Shown in pieces: positions 1 through 4,269 of a stretch of 6,601 nucleotides of DNA (within the stretch, counting starts at the first letter, position 1; each line of letters opens with the position of its first letter). Under the pieces are notes generated by a model. That model was not told the origin of the DNA. It did not search any database and saw only the letters and a program-made list of their open reading frames with translations. Origin of the DNA: JALHSW01 sp038321755 (lineage in GTDB: Bacteria; Actinomycetota; Acidimicrobiia; IMCC26256; PALSA-555); assembly GCA_038321755.1 (NCBI GenBank), contig JBBQFJ010000162.1, positions 1 through 6,601 on the forward strand. The letters are read 5' to 3'. The translations under genes were made by a program, and so were the position numbers.

Positions 1-213
1 GAGCGCGGCACCGATCCACTGGTGGATGTTGGGCGCCCACACCGCGGCGCGTTCGCCGGGCTGCAGCCCCGCAGCCATCGCCGCCCGGGTGGACCGGACC
101 ATGAACGCCTCGAGCTCACGGAAGGTCATGCGCACGGCGCCGTCGTCGTCGACGAGCGCCTCGAGATCGGCGAAGTCGCGCGCCGCGCGCCGGACGAGTC
201 CGGGGATGCTCAC
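1..213 (-). CDS. Acyl-CoA synthetase (AMP-dependent ligase), FadD3-like, N-terminal fragment
   Basis: This is the first 71 codons of an adenylate-forming ligase that would activate a carboxylic acid to its CoA thioester via an acyl-AMP; the rest lies beyond the left edge. Read from the GTG at 213, the protein begins VSIPGLVRRAARDF and reaches MTFRELEAF and GERAAVWAPNIHQW, the typical start of class I acyl-CoA synthetases (an 'open your domain / thou shalt use' pattern ending in the RVAIW-PN segment). From memory, the ERAAVWAPN-HQW stretch resembles mycobacterial FadD3, the ligase for the steroid-derived acid HIP; this is family-level recognition, not an alignment. The AMP-binding and catalytic motifs are outside the window. 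The start is uncertain: the frame stays open upstream, and a GTG at 315 would add 34 Gly/Ser/Thr-rich residues encoded by a tandem repeat. Homology favours 213; a -10-like box favours 315. The gene is divergent from the esterase gene at 370. Confidence 0.8.
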   Translation of the reverse strand, partial: MSIPGLVRRAARDFADLEALVDDDGAVRMTFRELEAFMVRSTRAAMAAGLQPGERAAVWAPNIHQWIGAAL

Positions 214-228
214 CCAGTCGGCTGGCCC

Positions 229-288
229 GGTCGCCAGTCCGGTCGCCAGTCCGGTGGAGGATCCGGTGGAGGATCCGGTGGGGGATCC
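229..288. repeat. Five-unit 12-bp tandem repeat
   Basis: Five contiguous 12-bp units fill this segment: GGTCGCCAGTCC twice (229-252), GGTGGAGGATCC twice (253-276) and GGTGGGGGATCC once (277-288). All share the GGT start and the TCC end. The unit length is a multiple of three and keeps the minus-strand ligase frame open, where it would read as TGLA and TGSS tetrapeptides if translation began at 315. If translation begins at 213, the repeat is an untranslated leader or spacer. Two repeat subtypes suggest two rounds of duplication by slippage. Confidence 0.9.
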
Positions 289-302
289 ACTCTTCGGACG
301 AT

Positions 303-337
303 CGTCAGGTCCCACAGCGGCCGCACGATACCTGACG
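303..337. promoter_or_regulatory. Candidate operator: 8-bp perfect inverted repeat
   Basis: The arms CGTCAGGT (303-310) and ACCTGACG (330-337) are perfect reverse complements separated by 19 bp. The dyad is centred at 320, and a second palindrome, GCGGCCGC (317-324), sits at nearly the same centre. It lies between two divergent genes; its right arm covers the candidate -35 of the esterase promoter and abuts the candidate -10 of the ligase promoter. This is the geometry expected of a dimeric repressor acting on both genes. No regulator gene is in the window, and the arms do not match the KstR2-type site as I recall it. Confidence 0.5.
325..330 (-). promoter_or_regulatory. Candidate -10 box for the acyl-CoA ligase gene
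   Basis: On the minus strand this reads TATCGT, a TANNNT -10 match. It ends 9 bp before the in-frame GTG at 315, so transcription could start at or next to that codon and give a leaderless message. No convincing -35 is seen 17-18 bp further upstream. The box lies inside the inverted repeat. Confidence 0.35.
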
Positions 338-361
338 CCTCCTCAGATCGCCCGGTAGCCT
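332..361 (+). promoter_or_regulatory. Candidate leaderless promoter for the esterase operon
   Basis: A -35-like CTGACG (332-337; shares TGAC with TTGACA) is followed after 18 bp by TAGCCT (356-361), a TANNNT -10 match. The box ends 8 bp before the ATG at 370, so the RNA would start at or very near the initiation codon. This agrees with the absence of a Shine-Dalgarno sequence before that ATG. The -35 overlaps the right arm of the inverted repeat, so a protein bound there should block initiation. Confidence 0.4.
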
Positions 362-369
362 GCCGCACC

Positions 370-1341
370 ATGCCTCTCGATCCCACTGCGGCCGCTGTCA
401 TCGAGATCCTCGAGCAGCACTTCCCCCACGTCGACGAGGTCGACGACCCGGTGCGAGCCCGCGAGATCCAGGCAGCCATGCCGAGCGCGCCCGTGGTTGA
501 CGAGGTCGCCTCGGTCGAAGATCGCACCATCGCGGGCCCGGCCGGTGATCTGCCGATCCGGATCTACCAGCCCCTCGAGGCCTCGGCAACGCCCGCCCCC
601 GGCATCGTCTTCTTCCACGGTGGCGGGTGGGTGGTCTGCAACCTCGACACGCACGACAGCGCGTGCCGTCGACTGGCGAGCGCGCTCGGCGCGGTGGTCG
701 TGTCGGTCGACTACCGCCTGGCGCCGGAGCATCCTGCTCCCGCGGCCGCCGACGACGCGTACGCCGCGACGAGCTGGACCGCCGCGAACACCGCTGACCT
801 CGGCATCGACCCGCACCGGCTCATCGTCGCCGGCGACAGCGCCGGGGGAAACCTGGCCGCAGTCGTCGCGCTGATGGCGCGCGACCTCGGCGGGCCCGCG
901 CTCGCGTTCCAGCTCCTGCTCTATCCGGTCATCGATTCGTCCTCGACCCGCAACGACCACCCGTCGAAGGTCGAGAACGCGTCGGGGTTCTTCCTCACGA
1001 CCTCGCAGATGGAGTGGTACCGCAACCAGTACGTCCCGGACGACGCCGCCGGCGAACACCCGTACGTCTCACCACACCTCGCCGCGTCCCACCAGGGACT
1101 GGCGCCGGCGTGCGTCATCACGGCCGAGATGGACCCGCTGCGCGACGAGGCGGAGGCATACGGGCGACTGCTCGAAGCCGCCGGAGTCGAGGTCACCATC
1201 CACCGCGCACCGGGGATGTTCCACGGCTTCTTCAACATGGACGCTGCGCTCTCCGGCGCGGCCGACGCCCAGGACGTCGCATTCACCGCGACCCGCTCCG
1301 CACTCGGCACCACCACCCGGCGCGACGAACGAACGAGGTAG
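370..1341 (+). CDS. Alpha/beta hydrolase, HSL-family esterase/lipase
   Basis: A 323-residue carboxylesterase of the hormone-sensitive-lipase family (family IV), expected to hydrolyse short- to medium-chain esters in the cytoplasm; no signal peptide is seen. The N-terminal cap begins MPLDPTAAAVIEIL, the usual start of these proteins, which is why I chose ATG 370 although the frame is open to position 22 (that upstream part is antisense to the ligase gene). The oxyanion-hole motif HGGGW is at residues 83-87, the nucleophile elbow GDSAGG at 155-160 (Ser157), the acid in DPLRDE (Asp255), and the base in MFHGFF (His285). SVDYRLAPEHP (112-122) is also diagnostic. Length and triad spacing match complete active members. 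No Shine-Dalgarno sequence precedes the start; a TANNNT box 8 bp upstream suggests a leaderless message. The gene is followed after 5 bp by the oxidoreductase gene, so the two are probably one operon. The physiological ester cannot be deduced. Confidence 0.93.
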   Translation: MPLDPTAAAVIEILEQHFPHVDEVDDPVRAREIQAAMPSAPVVDEVASVEDRTIAGPAGDLPIRIYQPLEASATPAPGIVFFHGGGWVVCNLDTHDSACRRLASALGAVVVSVDYRLAPEHPAPAAADDAYAATSWTAANTADLGIDPHRLIVAGDSAGGNLAAVVALMARDLGGPALAFQLLLYPVIDSSSTRNDHPSKVENASGFFLTTSQMEWYRNQYVPDDAAGEHPYVSPHLAASHQGLAPACVITAEMDPLRDEAEAYGRLLEAAGVEVTIHRAPGMFHGFFNMDAALSGAADAQDVAFTATRSALGTTTRRDERTR

Positions 1342-1343
1342 GA
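1335..1343 (+). promoter_or_regulatory. Ribosome binding site of the oxidoreductase gene
   Basis: GAGGTAGGA contains two Shine-Dalgarno-like cores, GAGG 8 nt and AGGA 3 nt before the GTG at 1347. It spans the esterase stop codon (1339-1341) and fixes the GTG as the start in preference to the internal ATG 13 codons later. Confidence 0.65.
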
Positions 1344-1346
1344 CCA

Positions 1347-2294
1347 GTGGCTTCCATCGTGCCCGCCGGTGAGCTCGTCTACGGGATGCAGCTCCAGGTG
1401 CAGGCGAAGTCGAAGACGTTCGTCGAGGAGTGGGAGGCGGACGCGGGAGCGGACGAGCTCCGCGCCATCGTGCAGAAGGCCGACGACACCGGCTTCTTCT
1501 ACCTGGCCGTCTGCGATCACCTCGCGGTCACGAAGCCGATGGACGACTTCATGAGCACGACCTGGTACGACACCGTCGCCACGCTGGGGTGGATCGCCGC
1601 GCTCACCGAGCGCGTCCGCGTCATGTCGCACGTGTACGTGATGAGCTACCGACACCCGCTGCACACGGCGAAGTCGTTCATGACGCTCGACGAGCTGTCC
1701 GGCGGACGCGCGATCCTCGGCGTCGGCGCCGGACACCTCGAAGGCGAGTTCGATCTCCTCGGATTCGACTTCGCCGAGCGCGGTCGCATCACCGATGCCG
1801 CGATCGACGTCGTGCGCGATGCGTTCGCGAACGAGTACCCGGACATCGAGACGCCCTACTGGGGGCACCTCCGCGACGCCGGCATGGCACCGCGCCCCCG
1901 GCAGTCACCGCTCCCGATCTGGGTGGGCGGCTCGTCGAAGCCGGCGCTGCGGCGGGCCGCCGAGCGCGGCGACGGCTGGCTGCCCCAGGGGACACCCCGC
2001 GACGAGATGCCCGGCCAGATCGCGTTCCTGCTCGAGCACCGCAAGCAGACGCTCGGGGACGAGCCGATCGACCTCGGGACGATCAGCGAGTTCCTCTACG
2101 TCGGTGACCCCGGATGGGATGTCGGCGAGCAGACGCTCGCGGGTTCGCCGGAGATGCTCGCGGATCGACTGAACGAGTTCGCCGCGATGGGCGTGAGCCA
2201 CCTCCAGATCCGGTTCCGCAACCGGTCGCTCCAGGAGCTGCTCGACCAGATGGACGCGTTCGGCCGCGACGTCGCGCCGCTGCTCTCGCGCTAG
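1347..2294 (+). CDS. Luciferase-like, probably F420-dependent oxidoreductase
   Basis: A 315-residue TIM-barrel protein of the bacterial luciferase-like superfamily (PF00296), in the actinobacterial branch whose members mostly use cofactor F420 for hydride transfer or monooxygenation. The family-typical block LDELSGGRAILGVGAGH is at residues 114-130. SPLPIWVGGSS (187-197) followed by RRAAERGDGWLP (202-213) is the classic second signature near the flavin/F420 phosphate site, and TERVRVMSHVYV (87-98) fits an early barrel strand. The length is normal for single-domain members. The cofactor is inferred from the subfamily and lineage; FMN cannot be excluded. The GTG start is set by a good Shine-Dalgarno sequence 5 bp after the esterase stop, so the pair is likely co-transcribed and may act on one substrate. 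The substrate is unknown; related enzymes occur in lipid, steroid and aromatic catabolic clusters. Confidence 0.88.
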   Translation: MASIVPAGELVYGMQLQVQAKSKTFVEEWEADAGADELRAIVQKADDTGFFYLAVCDHLAVTKPMDDFMSTTWYDTVATLGWIAALTERVRVMSHVYVMSYRHPLHTAKSFMTLDELSGGRAILGVGAGHLEGEFDLLGFDFAERGRITDAAIDVVRDAFANEYPDIETPYWGHLRDAGMAPRPRQSPLPIWVGGSSKPALRRAAERGDGWLPQGTPRDEMPGQIAFLLEHRKQTLGDEPIDLGTISEFLYVGDPGWDVGEQTLAGSPEMLADRLNEFAAMGVSHLQIRFRNRSLQELLDQMDAFGRDVAPLLSR

Positions 2295-2302
2295 GAGACA
2301 CG

Positions 2303-2325
2303 AGCGCCTGTCGACCTCGGGCGCT
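2303..2325. terminator. Candidate bidirectional hairpin between convergent genes
   Basis: AGCGCC (2303-2308) and GGCGCT (2320-2325) form a perfect 6-bp stem with an 11-nt loop that itself contains the palindrome GTCGAC. It occupies the 36-bp gap between the oxidoreductase stop and the 3' end of the convergent small gene. There is no T-run, as is common in GC-rich actinobacteria, so termination is inferred from position. Confidence 0.35.
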
Positions 2326-2330
2326 ACCAC

Positions 2331-2660
2331 TCAGCGCGTGAGCGACTCCCACTCGACGTGGGCCTTGATCGCGTGGCCGGGTTCGTCGAGCCAGCCCTTG
2401 GAACGGGCGAAGTCGAGCATCGCCACGAAGTCGTCGTCCCATGCGGCGTCGACCCGACCCGCGGCCATCCGACGCACCGCATCGACGCCGATCCACGCGT
2501 CGTCGCCCTCGAGCCGCCCGGCGGCAGCATCGACGAGTGCGCCGTAGACCATCGCCGCGTCCGATCCGCCCACCACCGCGAGGTGGAACTGCTTGGTGTT
2601 CTCCGGCGCTTCGAGGGTCACGACCGGCGGCATCGACCCGAGATCCACCTGGACGAACAT
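2331..2660 (-). CDS. Hypothetical protein, 109 residues
   Basis: I do not recognise this small protein, but it looks real. It has a uniformly GC-rich third codon position, is unobstructed by either neighbour, and fits exactly between a convergent and a divergent gene. It starts MFVQVDLGSMPPVV, has a probable beta-rich first third ending FHLAVVGGSD (25-34), then alternating helical segments, including AWIGVDAVRRMAAG (55-68) and DDDFVAMLDFARSKGW (75-90), and ends in GHAIKAHVEWESLTR. It has no signal peptide, membrane segment, cysteine or zinc-binding cluster, so it is probably a soluble cytoplasmic protein. It is acidic and contains four tryptophans. I chose ATG 2660 because a TANNNT box lies 7 bp upstream; a GTG at 2681 would add seven residues but would overlap that promoter and nearly touch the divergent gene. 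It could be a small accessory or chaperone-like protein of the pathway, but nothing in the sequence shows a function. Confidence 0.72.
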   Translation of the reverse strand: MFVQVDLGSMPPVVTLEAPENTKQFHLAVVGGSDAAMVYGALVDAAAGRLEGDDAWIGVDAVRRMAAGRVDAAWDDDFVAMLDFARSKGWLDEPGHAIKAHVEWESLTR

Positions 2661-2667
2661 CGGGGCC

Positions 2668-2677
2668 AGCGTAGGGT
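2668..2677. promoter_or_regulatory. Symmetric bidirectional -10 element
   Basis: AGCGTAGGGT has the form ANNNTANNNT, so one central TA serves two opposed -10 boxes. TAGGGT (2672-2677) on the plus strand ends 6 bp before the crotonase GTG at 2684; TACGCT (2673-2668) on the minus strand ends 7 bp before the ATG at 2660. Both spacings suit leaderless transcripts. On the plus strand AGGG (2673-2676) could alternatively act as a Shine-Dalgarno sequence. The -35 regions are weak. Confidence 0.45.
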
Positions 2678-2683
2678 GCACGG

Positions 2684-3469
2684 GTGCCGAGGTTCGACAC
2701 CCTTCTCTACGACGTCGCCGATGGCGTGGCGACCGTCACGCTCGACCGTCCGGAGCGCCTCAACGCGTTCGACGTGGTGCTCACGCGCGAGCTGCACAGC
2801 CTCTGGCGCGACCTGCGGTTCGACGATGACGTGCGCGCCATCGTGCTCACGGGAGCCGGCGACCGGGCCTTCTGCACGGGCATCGATCGCGGTGACGCGA
2901 TCCCCCAACCGAGCGGTCCGTGGATGATGGACGACCCCGGACTCTCGCTCGGACCGAAGTCGGCCGACCTCTGGAAGCCCGTCATCGCCGCGGTGAACGG
3001 CATCGCGTGTGGCGGCGCGTTCTACATGCTCGGCGAGGTCGAGACGATCATCGCCGCCGACCATGCCACGTTCTTCGACCCCCACGTCACCTACGGGATG
3101 ACCGCTGCGTTCGAGCCCATGCTCATGCTCTCGCGCATGCCGTTCGGCGAGATCATGCGCCTGACGCTCCTCGGGAACCACGAACGGATGTCGGCCGCAC
3201 GGGCACTCCAGATCGGCCTCGTCCAAGAGGTGGTCCCCGGCGCCGACCTCGTGCCGAGGGCACAGCAGCTCGCCCGCGAGATCGCCGAGGGAGAACCCGT
3301 CGCCGTGCAGGGCAGCCTGCGCAGCGTCTGGCTCGCGCAGGAGCTCACGCGCACCCAGGCGCTGCGGATGGCCGACATCTACGTCGGGCTCGGCAACGAC
3401 CTCGACCTGATCGCCGCGGGCCAGGAGCGCTTCGCGGCAGGGAAGCGCGTCGACTGGAGAGTGCGGTGA
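2684..3469 (+). CDS. Enoyl-CoA hydratase/isomerase (crotonase) family protein
   Basis: A 261-residue crotonase-fold protein, normal length for the family, acting on a CoA thioester in the cytoplasm. Family marks are ATVTLDRPERLNAFD (16-30), the oxyanion-hole strand RAFCTGIDRGD (61-71) and the second oxyanion-hole loop VNGIACGG (104-111). The two glutamates that do acid-base catalysis in classical hydratases are both absent: by my hand alignment to the rat mitochondrial enzyme, Glu144 corresponds to Tyr114 and Glu164 to His134 (in DPHVTYG, where hydratases have PE). CoA binding and oxyanion stabilisation look intact, so it may be an isomerase, hydrolase, C-C lyase or other crotonase reaction rather than a hydratase. 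GTG 2684 is the start because the N-terminus VPRFDTLLYDVADGVA matches the family and leaves 23 bp to the divergent gene. It is the first gene of an operon with the SDR and MFS genes, joined to the SDR by a GTGA overlap. Confidence 0.88.
   Translation: MPRFDTLLYDVADGVATVTLDRPERLNAFDVVLTRELHSLWRDLRFDDDVRAIVLTGAGDRAFCTGIDRGDAIPQPSGPWMMDDPGLSLGPKSADLWKPVIAAVNGIACGGAFYMLGEVETIIAADHATFFDPHVTYGMTAAFEPMLMLSRMPFGEIMRLTLLGNHERMSAARALQIGLVQEVVPGADLVPRAQQLAREIAEGEPVAVQGSLRSVWLAQELTRTQALRMADIYVGLGNDLDLIAAGQERFAAGKRVDWRVR
3456..3461 (+). promoter_or_regulatory. Ribosome binding site of the SDR gene
   Basis: GGAGAG lies 4 nt before the GTG at 3466 and within the last codons of the crotonase gene. It supports the GTG that overlaps the crotonase stop as the true start, although the frame is open far upstream. 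Confidence 0.6.
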
Positions 3470-4269
3470 TCGGACAGGACGCGGTCTCACTCAGCGGCAA
3501 GGTGGCGCTCGTCACCGGCGCAGCCCAGGGCATCGGCGCGGCCGCCGCCGGCGCGCTCGCCCGGTTCGGCGCCGACCTCGCGATCTGCGACCGTGACGCC
3601 GACGGCATGCAGGCGACGGCCGCCGACATCGAGGGCACGGGTCGTCGGTGCGAGAGCGCGCAGCTCGACGTGCGCGACACCGAGGCCGTCGAGGCCTTGG
3701 TGAACGAGCTCGGCGGATCCTTCGGCAAGGTCGACGTCCTGGTGAACAACGCCGGTGGCGGGTTCTACGCAGCGGTGATGGACGTGAACGCCAAGGGACA
3801 GCGCTCGCTGATCGACGAGAACTTCACCAGCGTCACGAACTTCGTGCGAGCGTGCGTCCCCCTGATGCCGGCAGGCAGCTCCATCGTGAACGTCACGTCG
3901 ATCGAGGCGTTCCGCGCTGCTCCCGGCTTCGGCATCTACGCGGCGATGAAGAGCGCGGTCGAGAGCCTCTCGAAGACGCTCGCGCTCGAGCTCGCCTCGC
4001 GCGGGATCCGGGTGAACACCCTCGCACCCGACGCGATCCCGACGCCCGGCGATGAAGGGCTCGGCGACGCCGTCAGCCAAGGACAGCGTGAAGCGTACGA
4101 CCGCAAGGTGCCGATGGGGTGGGGTCACGTCGACGACTGCGCGGGACCGATCGTGTTCCTCGCGTCCGCGCTCTCCCGGTACGTGACCGGCACCACGCTG
4201 CACGTCGACGGCGGCAGCCTCGCCGCCTCGGGATGGACCCGGCGCGACGACGGCACCTATTCACCGTGA
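3466..4269 (+). CDS. Short-chain dehydrogenase/reductase (classical SDR)
   Basis: A 267-residue classical SDR, likely oxidising a hydroxyl or reducing a ketone of a CoA-linked or free pathway intermediate. The nucleotide-binding motif TGAAQGIG is at residues 17-24, and NNAG at 94-97. The catalytic tetrad is Asn119, Ser145, Tyr158 and Lys162 (YAAMK). The C-terminal YVTGTTLHVDGG (239-250) is the usual strand before the end. Asp42, at the end of the second beta strand (AICDRD), suggests NAD(H) rather than NADP(H). The usual PG after the NxxxP strand is replaced: the sequence reads NTLAPDAIPTPGDEG (184-198), so this substrate/cofactor loop is altered. Its GTG start overlaps the crotonase stop (GTGA) and is preceded by a Shine-Dalgarno sequence; its own stop overlaps the MFS start in the same way. 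Such coupling suggests the SDR and crotonase act in consecutive steps. FabG-like and steroid hydroxyacyl dehydrogenase roles are both possible. Confidence 0.92.
   Translation: MIGQDAVSLSGKVALVTGAAQGIGAAAAGALARFGADLAICDRDADGMQATAADIEGTGRRCESAQLDVRDTEAVEALVNELGGSFGKVDVLVNNAGGGFYAAVMDVNAKGQRSLIDENFTSVTNFVRACVPLMPAGSSIVNVTSIEAFRAAPGFGIYAAMKSAVESLSKTLALELASRGIRVNTLAPDAIPTPGDEGLGDAVSQGQREAYDRKVPMGWGHVDDCAGPIVFLASALSRYVTGTTLHVDGGSLAASGWTRRDDGTYSP

Noticed and set aside
253..288. Engineered Gly-Ser linker with three BamHI-like GGATCC sites, suggesting vector contamination
   Set aside because: The repeats are continuous with two diverged native-looking units and lie between intact genes of matching composition; no vector, tag or resistance sequence is seen. 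Natural slippage explains it.
303..337. KstR/KstR2-type steroid operator
   Set aside because: The inverted repeat does not match the remembered KstR or KstR2 consensus sequences (centres with CAAG..CTTG or CTAG-type arms), so the site is reported only as an unassigned dyad.
22..369. Upstream extension of the esterase reading frame with a Gly/Ser-rich (GGGS)n stretch
   Set aside because: The extension is antisense to the ligase N-terminus, has no homology to HSL cap regions, and the family start MPLDPTAAA begins at 370. The GGGS run is just the 12-bp repeat read in this frame.
343..1059. Long minus-strand open frame opposite the esterase
   Set aside because: It is rich in Arg, Val, Asp and Gly, resembles no family, and lies antisense to a gene with a full catalytic triad; such frames are common opposite GC-rich genes.
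921..1868. A 315-codon minus-strand open frame across the esterase/oxidoreductase junction
   Set aside because: It spans parts of two well-supported plus-strand genes and its translation has no recognisable domain; it is a by-product of high G+C third positions.
2083..2700. A 205-codon minus-strand frame covering the small gene in another frame
   Set aside because: It overlaps both the oxidoreductase end and the 109-residue gene and is extremely Arg/Gly-rich; the 2331-2660 frame has far more protein-like composition.
2618..3490. A 290-codon minus-strand open frame opposite the crotonase gene
   Set aside because: It also overlaps the 109-residue gene start and the divergent promoter, and its product is compositionally a shadow (His/Arg/Asp-rich).
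3487..4203. Minus-strand 238-codon open frame opposite the SDR gene
   Set aside because: Arg-, Asp- and His-rich shadow of an SDR with all motifs intact.
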